Origin: Ilex aquifolium
Lineage: Eukaryota > Streptophyta > Magnoliopsida > Aquifoliales > Aquifoliaceae
Assembly (NCBI GenBank): GCA_951799425.1
Contig: OX637398.1
Location: 18,362,270 to 18,426,269, forward strand
Direction of reading: 5' to 3'
DNA: 64,000 nt
Shown: positions 1 through 10,531 of the stretch, in pieces
How positions within the stretch are numbered: position 1 is the first letter of the stretch
How the letters are laid out: the number at the start of each line of letters is the position of its first letter
The notes under the pieces: generated by a model
The model's input: the letters and a program-made list of their open reading frames with translations, nothing else
The model's database searches: none
Told to the model about the DNA's origin: nothing
Program-made: the position numbers and the translations under genes

Positions 1-249
1 TCCTTTCACCGGGTTAACTGCAACCGCACCCACAGTGGCTTCCCCGACGCCTGATCCTGGATCCGGCACCTGTAACTCCCCAGTCACGGGGGTAGCTTCG
101 AGCACTGAGACCTCCGCAGCGGAAGATGACAACTCGGGGATACGAGTGGAGCTCGGCATCGATAGAACCTCGCCAACAACAGCAGGAACCTTGGTCTGGG
201 CGCCTACGCTTAAGGCCTAGTCTGAGCTGCTCTCTGACTTGATCCGAAA
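1..249. other. GC-rich left edge, unassigned
   Basis: This stretch is clearly richer in G and C than the repeat that follows and resembles in composition the gypsy-type coding region at 1.8-6.0 kb. Short open frames exist on both strands (35-220 on +, 14-262 on -), but neither has recognisable motifs. It is probably the continuation of the gypsy element that ends at 7062, interrupted by the repeat starting at 250. That is inferred from composition only. Confidence 0.3.
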
Positions 250-1793
250 TGTGTACACCCAAGTGCAGGCGGTCAAGCTGTAGTAATAATCCGGTTTGAG
301 TCCGGAGTCGAATCCACAGGGAGCTGTTGTTAGTGTTTCAAAGTAAGTAGTGGTGGAGACCAGTTTGTTGTATCCTTTGAGATTTGAAATTGTGGTATTC
401 AAGATTCTTTCTGGACAGAATATAAGATTCTTTCCAAGAGAGTTTTTTTAAACAAAATGTGAGATAAGCTTTAATATAAAAGAATCACTCTTTAGTTCAA
501 GGCTTTGGACATGTAATTAATTATCCGTTTTATTATAATTGTGTTTGATAACTCAATTAACCCCCGTGTCAACGGCAGGTTAATCGGAAGATAAAGGTGG
601 ATTGTGAGAATTAAGAACATGATTCCGATGTCTTCCTAGAAGTTTACAAGAATTGTCTGTGTTGAGACTTAACCTGTCTACAAACAAGCAAGTGTTTCTA
701 CAAGACCTCCAATCATGACATTAATGCTCCTAGTCCATTCTTTAATTGAAGCACAATAATGGTGAAGATTGAAAGGTAGTCATAAAGATCTAACCGGCGT
801 ACTTGTCTTGAATCGATGAGTCTTTCTATGCAAGAGTTATCTATGTTATAGAAAGAACTCCTGATTATACAAAGTACCCTAGCTTTGCTAGCTGCAATCA
901 ATCATTCAATAAGCAAAGGGGAATATAAACCATTACGCATAATCAAAAATGCACAGATATAACTTCCGGATAATTTCTACACGTCCATCACCTCTCACTG
1001 AAGAGTGAATGAGAAACTACTCACTCTTCATGGCTTTCGTAAAGCTAGAAAAGTGAGTGATGCTCATTCCTCCAAGTAGAGAAGTTACAAGATAAGGTAC
1101 AATAAATAAGGAGCCGATCTTCGACAAAGAATGAGTGAATCACGTTCCACCCTTCACGGCTTTGGCGAAGCGCTAGAAAAGTGGAAGAGTTTCACTCCTC
1201 TAAGGGAAGAAAGAAGCTCAAGCATTGGAAGTGAATGAAACTCATATTAAAAATAGAAGAAAAGTAGTCACTTTTGGAGGGTGATCCACAACCAAAAGTA
1301 ATCTATCTTTCTTCTAGACATGAAATTAAAAGAGACAAATTACAATAAAAGAAGGCAATACTTAAATTAGAAGAAAGCAATTAAAAGAAAGCAATAATAC
1401 AAGAAAGCAATTATTTTTGGAGGGTTTTCCACAACCAAAGAGATCTCTTTTTTACAAGCCCCAATGGGTGGTATTTATAGCAACCAAAAGATGCCCTTTA
1501 CAAGCCCCAAGAAGATCTTGAATTACACTTTGATCCCCCTTTGTTTTGCTTTAATAATTTGCATCATATAGTTTGTAGCTTTGATAATTAGCTCCCCAGT
1601 AATTTGTAGCTTTCACACAATTGGCTCCCCAGTAATTTTGACGCACAAAATCCTGAAAAGAACAACAATTAATGCATTATTCCTAATTCACAAACTAACC
1701 CTAATTTGACTTATTTTGACTAGTTTAACTTTGTTTTACTAACACAATTGACTTATTAACTTAATTAAATTATGCATTAATTAGGGTTAATCA
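250..1793 (-). mobile_element. LTR-like repeat, copy 1
   Basis: The unit begins TGTGTACACCCAAGTGCAGG and ends ...GGGTTAATCA, so read on the - strand it runs TGATTAACCC to TGTACACA, the TG..CA form of an LTR. On the - strand it is preceded by a purine-rich stretch (GCTGGGGGAGAG) that could be a polypurine tract, which would make it a 3' LTR. A diverged copy lies at 59429-60752. The flanking five bases (CGAAA and CTCTC) do not match, so a simple solo-LTR insertion is not supported, and the exact ends are uncertain. No protein is encoded. The alternative is a non-LTR dispersed repeat. Confidence 0.45.
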
Positions 1794-2774
1794 CTCTCCC
1801 CCAGCCTAGCACTCTTCACCTGAGGCTCTGAACTCCTAGCTCGCCTCCTCTCGACCACATGCTCCATGATCATGTTACGTTGGGTGACTAGGTACAAAGG
1901 GCCTGAATATGCAAAGTAGGAAAGAGCGTGAATCCTACAAACCCATTCAAAATAAAAAAAAAAGGAGAGAATCAGGGACTCGATCACTCACAGCCGCTTG
2001 ACGCAGAGGCAAGCTCGGGGTGCATCAGCTCCACATAAGAAAATGGCAAACGGGCTCGGGCGTGGCCGACCCGAGCCAACTCCTTGCCAGATAAGGGCGG
2101 CAGTTCACCTGCGACATCACAAGAAAACAATATTGTTACCAATGGGAGGAGTAAAAGAGCCAACAACAAACGTCCCAAGGTCGGACCAGTAGATATAAAC
2201 TCACCCAAGTTCCTACGCTGCCCCCACTCCGTGGGAACCCTCACTACTGCTGAAACATGAGACCCAAACTCCCAACCCTCCCCTGAAACGAAGAAATATC
2301 TCCTTCTTCACCCCTCAGGCTCTGGAGGGAGGTCCCGGATGGGAATTTCCCCTCCCCCCGCTTGGGGACAAAGTGATAGAACTCGGAAACCTCTTCCGAG
2401 CGGTAAAAATGGAGGAACTCTGCCATAGTGGCCCTAGATTAAGGGAATAACTTCCCCCACCCCACTGTAAATGCCAGTAAGATTGCCTAACCCGATGGGA
2501 AAAGCATGGCGGGACAGAAACTAAAGAAGTGCAAAATTCATCGGATAAAGGGGAAAAAAGGGCACTGGAACCCCAGCAGGAAAGGAACCTCAAAGAAGCA
2601 AACCTCGTCCCTTACTAAGCAGTGAAATCGGTGCAAACCGGCGTGGCGCACAACCACCCCTGGAGGAAACTCGAAGCGCCTGGCAATGGACCGAACCTCT
2701 CCCTCGTTGACCTCACTGACTTTAACGTTAGGGAAGACCCGCTCCATGATGACGTATGAAGGAATCCTGGCCAT
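1794..2774 (-). pseudogene. second Transposase_28-like gene, broken
   Basis: From an ATG at 2774 the - strand reads MARIPSYVIMERVFPN, then a hydrophobic-aromatic stretch (CFFEVPFLLGF, PFIR, ILHFFSFCPA, then a block ending FYHFVPKRGEGK). This follows the same order as CFFESSFQVSLRF, QPFIR, VLGFFNVCPA, FLYFAKRVKAKN in the longer frame at 3430-5597. I therefore take it as a truncated paralogue of that 'putative gypsy type transposon' protein. Several stops and at least one frame change interrupt it: the frame from the ATG ends near 2538, and related pieces continue in other frames to about 1984. A TATA box lies about 95 bases upstream. It ends at the LTR-like repeat at 1793. No enzymatic motif is visible. 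The family assignment is by eye; a profile search against PF04195 would settle it. Confidence 0.45.
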
Positions 2775-2869
2775 AAGGAAGAAAACAGAGGGGTTTTTTT
2801 TGAAACACCGGAGAAGAAGTGGAAAGTTTTTGGCGCCCAAGGTAAGGCAATCGTTCCCAAAAGGTAGCC

Positions 2870-2877
2870 TTTTTATA
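2870..2877 (-). promoter_or_regulatory. TATA box of second antisense gene
   Basis: On the - strand the sequence reads GCCTATAAAAAGGCTACC, a good plant TATA box, about 95 bases upstream of the ATG at 2774. Transcription would start near 2845 and leave a leader of about 70 bases. Confidence 0.4.
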
Positions 2878-2997
2878 GGCACAACAGACATGCGCCCATC
2901 GCTTTCGCCAGGCGCAGTTAATGCATGTCCCTCGCATTTAAGGAGTGGGACACGTAGCGTCGTAGGAGCTTTCGAGGCGTTGTTTTCAAGGGGCCAC

Positions 2998-3429
2998 TAA
3001 CCCTACTGACAGCGCACGTTCTCAAACGAACGAAACTGTCAAGTCTGGAGTACACGAAAAGAAATGAGAAAAGTCTAAAATAACCCCGAAAGTCCGTACA
3101 AAGGTGCTCAGTAAGAGATGAGCTCGGGAGAGTAGGCCATCCAAGTCGGCTCACGCCGGTTGGCAAGACCCGCTAGGAAAAGTGGGAAATCAGCTCAGTT
3201 ATATAAAGAAGTCAGCTCAGACAGCCTTGTTTTCACACTCATCATAATTACCCGAAGAAAACTTGGGGTCATAGGTTAAGGCCCCAGGACTAGCGACAAA
3301 TCCCACAACAGTATGGTCCAAAATAAAACGTTCTCTTCCATCTGTGCCAGAGAGGAGCATGAAAAAAACACATCATTCATAGGAAAAAAAAAGAGAAGAA
3401 ATAATCACAGAGCAAATTCAAACGACCGA
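2998..3429. other. spacer between the two antisense genes
   Basis: No coding similarity was recognised on either strand. A + strand TATA-like TATATAAAG occurs near 3199, but no matching LTR boundary or gene follows it. Read on the - strand, this is the 3' flank of the longer antisense gene and the upstream region of the shorter one. Confidence 0.3.
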
Positions 3430-5597
3430 TCCCCCACCATCGCCAGCCAGCCCAGCATTCTTCTCAGCATCAGGCCCTCCGGTCCCAGCCTTACAGCTTC
3501 AGGATCCTTCTCGGCCCTGGGTGTCCCTGTCTCAAGTTGAAGGGCGAAGGAATCCAAGTCAAGATCCGGGTACGCCACCTCCGCCTGATCTCGAAAATTC
3601 AGAAAACCGTTTACAAAAACTACGGCACCCTCCTTGAGAATCTTGGAGACTCTATTCCTTAAAGATGCTAACTCGATATCTTTAGCAACTAGCTCGGCAT
3701 CTTTGGCCCTGAGACCGGCATCTTTGATCTTAAGATCAGCATCCTTTGCCGCCAGCTGAGAGTCCTTGAGCTTAGTAAGATCCTAGAAGTGACCGTCCAG
3801 CTCGTCATAGATCCTTTTCAGCTCGGCAGCCTCAGCTGGCAGAACCTTCACCTTACCCTCAGCCGCCTCTTTTTTCGCCGCCACGACGTCGAGGGATTCT
3901 TTGACCTTCATGAGCTCCTGCTCATGATGAAAATCTATCAACTTCACGCAGGCGAGGGACTGAAAAGGGAAAGGAATTAATCAGCACAGGAAATAACCAA
4001 AAAACCCCAGGAAAGGTAAAAAAAAAAAACGCAAGTAAAAACGTTAGGTACCTCGGCCAGGCCCTAGATGGTGTGGTGAATTTTCCTCTTAAAAGGAACC
4101 TGCATAGCCACCCTAGGGTCCAACGTGGAGATCAGCTCGGATAAAGCAGTCACAGAAGCCTCGAGATCGCGAAAGAAGCCGCTCCCTAGGGTCTTAGAAG
4201 GAGTAGATTCATCCTTACCGCCTCTCTGAGGAATAGGCTGAGGTGAAGCATGAGAGGCCGCTGAAGCCCCGGGCTGCCCCTTTGAAAATCCTCCAAGAGG
4301 AGTTTTGCTCTTAGGGAGCTCAGCGGGTAACGAAGGCGAGGAAGCGACTTCAATGGAGGTAAGATCCTCGCGTTTCTGTTCTAAGGAGGTGGGCGTTGGC
4401 CCAGATGCTGATGGCTCCTTGGAAGGCGGCTGTAAAACCTTTACCAGTTTCTTTTTCTTTCTCGTATGCTCAGTATCCGAAAAGACCGCCATGATTAGAT
4501 TGGGGTCCATGGATTCAGGCTGGGGGGCAGACAAAGGCACTATCTCTGGTACAGGATCAACAGGCAGCCCTAGCCCGTGCTTAGCAAGGTTCTCGTCGGT
4601 CACCAGATCAAAGAAGGAATGCAACCTAAAGGCCTCGGCTTTAGCAACTCTGGCAGCCTCCTCCGCGTTAAGTGCAGGACAGAAACTTACAGGTCGGATT
4701 AAAGGTTAGCAAGACATAAAGACCAGAACAAAAAACAAAACAAAAAAAGCACAGCCAACCAATTGGCCTTACTAGTATTCCTTGGAACCCCCCAAGACTT
4801 GGGGACGCGAGAAATATCGCCAGGATCCCCCGACAACTCCCAGGAGTCACCCTTAACGAAGAAAAACCTTGGTTTTCACCCCTTGTTGGATGAGGGGAGC
4901 CCAGAAACCAGGTTCTTTGCCTTAACCCTTTTGGCGAAGTATAAAAAGCCCAAGGAAGGAGAAGACTTGAGCTGGAAGAGAGAGGCAAACTCTCGAATGG
5001 ATGGGTGAGAGTCGTTCCCACTCTCAAACCAGTGGACAAGGAAACCGACGAGAAGGTCCCATCCGTTCGGAGAAAGTCGAGCTGGACAAACGTTGAAAAA
5101 ACCAAGGACATTCCGAATAAAGGGTTGAACTGGGAATCGGAGACTAACCTGAAATGAAGATTCAAAGAAGCAGGTCAGCCCGGGAATAAAGGAATTGCAC
5201 CTCTCGTGTTCCTCGAGAGAATGCAAGGACACGGAATCAGGGAAATGATACTCCCGCCTCAGCTCCTCCAAGTCCTCATCACCAAGACAACTGAGGGTTG
5301 CCTCCGCACAACAAGACAGGTCGGATTGGTCACGGCGTGTTTTCTTCCTAGGAATAGAGGGTGGAATCGGCTTAGTTTTCCTTTTCCTCGACTGGTTAAA
5401 AGAGATAGGAGGCGAAGCTAAAGGAGCCTGAACCTCTGATAAAGGAGTTGAGGTCAAAACTCTAAGAGCAGACCTAGAGGCCTCCTCGCTGACGGCGAAA
5501 GGACGATCGTTAGAGGAAGCCGAGGTATCCTCCTCAACCTCCCATCGACCTCTTCTTCAAACTCGGATTCGAAAGAAGAAACAACCATCCACCCCAT
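3430..5597 (-). pseudogene. Transposase_28-like antisense gene of gypsy element
   Basis: Read on the - strand, an acidic N-terminus (near 5597) is followed by a basic patch (SRKRKTKPIPPSIPRKK), then a domain with QPFIRNVLGFFNVCPARLSP, NGWDLLVGFLVHWFES and FLYFAKRVKAKN. After an intron-like gap (about 4775-4705) comes a Pro/Ser-rich linker starting ALNAEEAARVAKAEAFRL. After a second gap (about 4045-3965) comes a Lys/Glu coiled coil with a heptad-like AAKDADLKIKDAGLRAKDAE. This order fits the plant 'putative gypsy type transposon' family (PF04195), proteins of unknown function. It is broken: a one-base frame change near 5540, TGA for TGG at 4876-4878, TAG for an expected CAG near 4064-4066, and a TAG near 3783. 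The protein domains continue in frame past each stop, so the decay is recent or mild. It lies antisense to the element's LTR. Confidence 0.55.
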
Positions 5598-6027
5598 CAG
5601 CGGCTCAAAACGTAGATCAAAATCAAGGGGAGACAAATCCAGGGCACAGTCCGTCAAAAATAAAGGTTCTAGACACCAAGCCCTAAAGAAAGATATCCTC
5701 GACAGCGAGGAATGGTCTACGAACCGCAAAAGGGAGGACAGATCGTCGGAATGGTTCCTGAAGTAACTAAATCTCCAAATCAGGAAGCGAAACCCAAAGC
5801 CCCACCAGGGAGGGTTGAAGGGATCCAGATTGAGCAAGGAGAAGAAGGAAAGGAGAAACGTACCTAGTCGGACACTAGAGTCAAGGTGAGACTGGAAACG
5901 CAGAAACCCTAAAATCCCCGGAAAAGCTGGGAACAAGACGCCTCAGGAACCAAAGAAGAGGAGGAAGCGCGAAAGAAAAAGGATCTGAAACCACAAGGTG
6001 GTAAAGGCGAAGAGGTTTTTTCCCTCT

Positions 6028-6035
6028 TCTATATA
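6028..6035 (-). promoter_or_regulatory. TATA-like box of longer antisense gene
   Basis: The - strand reads GTTGTATATAGAAGAGG. The spacing to the first plausible start codon (5597) is long unless a leader intron is removed; a donor for one is present near 5862. Confidence 0.3.
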
Positions 6036-6269
6036 CAACATTTAATTCGTGACAGGCGTGTGACAGAGCACGCAAGGGAAACTATACCTGTGGACTCACC
6101 CGTGGTAGACACGTGTGCCTAACCGTCTCATCATAGCCGACAAACGATAACGCAATCCAACTCGGGTCAGAACCAATACTCAAGCACAACCGTCGCTCAA
6201 ATGAGCAATGTCAAATTCGAAAAAGACGTTTCTAACCCCAAATCAAAGATGACGCCATCCTCATGACCT

Positions 6270-6284
6270 GGGGTTGGGGGGTAA
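6270..6284 (+). other. polypurine tract of the gypsy element
   Basis: A G-rich run (GGGGTTGGGGGGTAA) lies directly before the TGATAAGG that opens the LTR at 6286. This is where plus-strand DNA synthesis of an LTR retrotransposon is primed and fixes the element's orientation as +. Confidence 0.5.
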
Positions 6285-6285
6285 C

Positions 6286-7062
6286 TGATAAGGATGAAAT
6301 TTTGGGCATGGGCCGTCACAATTCAAGAGCCCAATGAGTCCAAGAGGCCTTTTTGCATAAATGGCCCAAATGAAGCGTCCATAGCTTGCCCACGCTGAAA
6401 GTAGAAAGGGCCGAAACTAGGGGGGCCAAGCCTAACGTCACCAGAAGGCTTGCAACCCAACCTGACCCCAATCTAGTCCAGCCGATGAACAGCCCAGGAT
6501 AGGGAGGTCCAGCTTGGCACGAACCCTAGAACACTCCGTTGTGCCACGTGTCCTGGAGACAAGAGAACCAGCTCTGACATCTGCGACAATCACATACTCG
6601 GTGGAGGATTGGTGCATATAACCATTGAGGGATCATGGGAACAGGGGCGCCGTATGAACAGTAGCGCCGGATGGTAGAGGCTGTCGCCGGATAGTGACAG
6701 AAGGCCCCATGGAATCAGCAAAAAGGAAGAAGGAGCCACAGAAAAACCCTAGCAAAATGGCAGTATAAATAAGGCACTGTGACCTAGCAGAAAGTCTCTC
6801 TCTTCTCCCCCATCAGACCCACTCCCTGTAAGAACCCAGCACTTGTTTCGCCATTATACTGACCAAGGATTGGATAATATACGATCTCAAGGAGCAAGAG
6901 ACTCTATTTCAGTAGACGTAGCCTTAGTCCTTCGGCTAAGGTGAATCACTTACTTGTGCATTTTTTCATTCCTTATAGATTGACCTCAAAATCACCATAA
7001 TCCACTAATCACCCCCAGAATATCATTGGCTGGGCTTGGGCAGTTATTTTCGGCCATCATCA
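6286..7062 (+). repeat. 3' LTR of the gypsy element
   Basis: The repeat opens TGATAAGG and closes CCATCATCA, so it has TG..CA ends within a short TGAT/ATCA inverted repeat. It is 777 bp long, with a TATA box at 6764-6771 and a pyrimidine-rich stretch after it, as expected for the U3-R-U5 order on the + strand. The adjacent LINE frame is intact until about 7065, which supports the right boundary. The other LTR and the matching target duplication would lie left of the window; ATATA at 7063-7067 is the candidate right-hand duplication. Confidence 0.6.
6764..6771 (+). promoter_or_regulatory. LTR TATA box
   Basis: TATAAATA within GCAGTATAAATAAGGC is followed about 30 bases on by a CT-rich stretch near 6795-6815. 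This marks the LTR promoter and the + orientation of the element. Confidence 0.5.
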
Positions 7063-10000
7063 ATATATATTGAGGTGGCAAGCATCAATTTGCCAATCAA
7101 CTTTGGAAAAGTCTTTCCCTTCATATTTGCAGCATACCAGTTAACCAAATCTGGCCAATCAAATCTTAGCCATTGAACATTCACTTTGCCTTTCAATGAA
7201 GTCCATATTCTCCCAGTGAAGGGGCATTCAAAAAAGAGAGTTTCCACTACTTCTCTGCAAAACACACAGTGAGTTAATTGAATAAGACCATAAGATATTA
7301 GCTTGTCTTGGGTGGAAAGCCTGTTTTGAACAACCAGCCATAAAATAAAAATGTATCTAGGCACAGCACCAGAAAACCAAACAATATTAGCCCAGGCTTG
7401 CATCTGGCCTTTCACTCTAATTACCTCCCAAGCAGATTTGGAGCTAAAAATCTTGGTTCTAGATGGCAGTCACTGGACACAGTCCCTTTGATTCAGGTCA
7501 TGTTTCATATTAGGAGAAATACCTCTTTGCAGCTCCATTATGTCCCCATTTGTCGTCGGCCAGTCCCAATCACCATTATTAATGATAGAACTAACTTTTC
7601 CGTCCCTCCCAAGCCCTGATTCCCCAATAATGGTCTCTCCCTTATGCTGGTAGATAAAACCTATTGGGTGCCATGGATCAAACCAGAGAAATGTTGAGTC
7701 ACCATTCTCTATCTTGTAATTCACCATTGCTAAACTTTCCTTTCTCAGATTGAGAATCTTTCTCCATGCCCATGATGACTTTTGAGGAACCTTCACACTC
7801 CAAAAGCTCCTGCCTTTTAGAAGATACGAATAAATCCAATCCACCCATATTGAGTTGTCACTTTTGCTTATAACATTTCATAGATGTTTCATAACAGCTG
7901 CTTTGTTCCACTGTTCCATGCTTTTAAACCCAAGTCCCTCTTATTCCTTTGGGAGACACACTTTGTCCAAAGCCACCTTGGCTCGAGTCATTTTAAGATT
8001 CGTACCAAACCATAAGAATCTTCTCATTATTTGTTCCACGGCTTTGACAACTTTTTTTGGCAATATGAATAAAGAAGACCAATAACCTTGAATTGAAAAG
8101 AGAACTGAGCTAATCAGTTGTACTCTGCCAGCATATGAAAGTGATTTGTTGCACCAGGAACTTACCTTGGCAGTGATCTACTCAACCAGCGGCTGACAAT
8201 CCCCAGCCCTCAATTTAGTGGTAATGAGGGGAACACCCAAATATCTCACAGGAAAATCACCTTCTGGAAATCCCATTAACTGCATGATTTCCACTTTCTC
8301 CACATCATTAATGTCAGAACAGTAAATATGACACTTGCTTGGGTTAGCTTTAAGCTCAGAAAGTTCTTCAAAAATCTGGAGGGCATCCTTGATGGTCCTA
8401 ATTGATTCAAGATTTTCTTTACTGAAGATCATAACATCGTCAGCAAAGCATAGAAGAGAAAGATCCTCCTTGCCACATCTCCAATGATGCTTGAATTTGC
8501 CCAGCTCAGCTGCCTCCTTCATAATGCCATTAAAAACCTCCATTGCAAGCACAAAGAGATAAGGTGACAAGGGATCACCCTGTCTTAATCCTTTTTTCCC
8601 TTCAAAATAACCTTTCAACTCACCATTAAGACTCACTGAGTACATAGGAGAAGTAATACACGTCTGAACCCATCTAATCAACTATTGGGGAAAACCTATG
8701 GATTGCATCACTTCTAGAATAAACTCTCACCTTACATTATCATAAGCCTTCATAAGATCAATTTTCAATGTACATATGGGACTCCCTCTATCCAGATGAT
8801 AGTTTCTTAAGAGTTCTTGGGAAAGCAGGATGTTATCAAAAATCCTTCTACCTTGTATGAACGCAGTTTGAGATTTGTCAATTAGCTCAGGCAGCACTCT
8901 TTTGATTCTGATGGCCAAAATCTTTGAGATACATTTATATATGATGTTACAACATGAAATTGGCCGGTAATCGTTAAGCATAGAAGGATTAGGGACCTTG
9001 GGGATCAATGCAATAATGGTAGAATTAACTTCCCTTAATAGCTTCCCAGAATCAAAGAAAGACATGATGGCGTCGGTCACTTCATCACCCACAATATGCC
9101 ATGTTTTCTTGAAGAATCCAACGGAATAGCCATCTGGACCTGGGGCCTTCCCACCCTTTATTGAGAATAATGCACGCTTGATTTCATCTCTGGTGACATC
9201 AAGGGACAATTGAGCTGCAAGATCGGAGGAAATTCTCCTTCTGATGTAGTGATTTACCCACTGCACAGATATTGCAAAACAAGGAGAAGACCCTCCAAGC
9301 AGCTGATGGTAATAGTTAACAACCTCTTCCTGAATCTCACGATACTCGGTGACCTTGGTCCCATCTTCTTTTTGAATGGTAGTGATCCTCCTCTGTATTC
9401 TTTGCTTATTAATATGCTTGAAGAAGAAACTCGTGTTTTGATCCCCCCAAGTTCAGCCACTGGACTTTGGATTTCTGTCTGAGAAAACTTTCCTCTGCTT
9501 CCCTGACTTCAACATAAGCTCTCAACTTCTCTCTTTCTTCCTCCCATAAGTGCATGTTCAAATGACTTCTATCTGCTTCCTTTTGAATATCTTGGAGGGC
9601 TTGCCTTGCAACAACAACTCTGGAAGATATATCACTGTAATTTCTCTTATTCAATTCTCTTAAATCTTTTTTGAGTAGCTTCAGCTTCTGGTAGATTCTG
9701 AACATAGGAGATCCTATAATTTGAGTACCCCAAGCTCTAGTAACCGTTGGTAAAAAAATCCTGCTGTTTAGCCCAAAAATCAAAGAATTTGAATGGCTTT
9801 CTACTCTTAGGGAGTTCTATCCCCATTCTGACCAAGGCAAGTGAATGGTCAGATATCCCTGGGGTAAGAAAATCAGCTTCTGAATTTGGGTAGATTCTTC
9901 CCCAAACCTCATTAACCAACACTCTGTCCAGCTTTTTAGCAATTAAACCACCATCAAATCTTCTGTTACACCATGTGTACTGGTTTCCCGAATATTTTAA

Positions 10001-10531
10001 GTCCTCTAGATCTGTCCTGAATAGGCATTCACAAAAATCCTCACTCCCTTTATCTCTCACACTGACCTCTCCTACCTTCTCGGAGTTGGATTTAACCACA
10101 TTAAAGTCTCCCAAAACAATCCATGCTTGCCTCTATACAGCCACAGCCATTTTTTCAAGATTATACCATAGTTGCTTTCTAGGTCCCTTCTCATTGTGGG
10201 CATAAACAAAGGAAACAGTGAAAATCTTCTGGTTGGCCAGGTTAACAATAGTGCAATGCACAACCTAGTCAGTAAGCCCGTCCAATCTTACATCAAAATA
10301 AATGGGGTTCCAACATACCCATACTCTCCCCCTAGTTGAATGCTCATAATTATCAATAAGCCTCCAACTTGGCAACATTCTTCTAAAAAAAACATCACAA
10401 TTAATCTTCCTAACCTTGGTTTCGACAAGGCAACACAAACCAACACCATATTGATTCACTTATTTTCGTACTTCATCTTGCTTCACAGGACCATTTAGCC
10501 CTCTCACATTCCAGCAAAAGAAACTAGTCAT
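7063..10531 (-). pseudogene. LINE ORF2: endonuclease and reverse transcriptase
   Basis: ORF2 encodes the endonuclease that nicks the target and the reverse transcriptase that copies the RNA there. It starts at ATG 10531, and its frame reads FFCWNVRGLNGPVKQDE. The endonuclease block shows VETKV, GDFNV (near 10110) and SDHSLALVRM (near 9855). The reverse transcriptase shows GKAPGPDGYSVGFFKK, LNDYRPISCCNIIYKCISK, TAFIQGRRIFDN, GLRQGDPLSPYLF and the catalytic FADD (near 8440). A C-terminal zinc-binding region follows (CVFCREVVETLFFECPFTG near 7250). Stops include TAG at about 10262 and others near 10130, 8725 and 8670, and frame changes occur near 9430 and 9740. The C-terminus is cut at 7062 by the gypsy LTR. 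It is inactive as it stands. Confidence 0.85.

Larger units (their letters stand above)
5598..6285 (-). other. leader and promoter of antisense gene
   Basis: On the - strand a TATA-like TATATAGA (6028-6035) lies upstream, and a good splice donor (CTAG then GTACGTTTC) occurs near 5862. A leader intron between about 5862 and the start near 5597 is therefore plausible. An open frame (5454-5936) covers this segment but has leader-like composition upstream of 5600. Confidence 0.35.
1..7062 (+). mobile_element. 3' portion of a Ty3/gypsy LTR retrotransposon
   Basis: The right end is an LTR (6286-7062) with a G-rich polypurine tract immediately to its left and a + strand TATA box inside, so the element runs left to right and its gag-pol part lies outside the window. 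Between the LTR and 1.8 kb the other strand carries two Transposase_28-like frames. Extra antisense frames between integrase and the 3' LTR are known from the Tat/Ogre/Retand lineage, which is why I favour that lineage. No reverse transcriptase or integrase is visible here, so the lineage call is inference. The repeat at 250-1793 interrupts or borders it. Its insertion point is inside a LINE, whose reading frame stops exactly at 7062. Confidence 0.55.

Noticed and set aside
4305-4709. + strand frame of 134 codons in the gypsy region
   Set aside because: It is the complement of the antisense Transposase_28-like frame and has no motif of its own.
250-7062. Treating 250-1793 and 6286-7062 as the two LTRs of one element
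   Set aside because: They differ in length (1.54 kb and 0.78 kb), show no shared sequence, and their promoters point in opposite directions.
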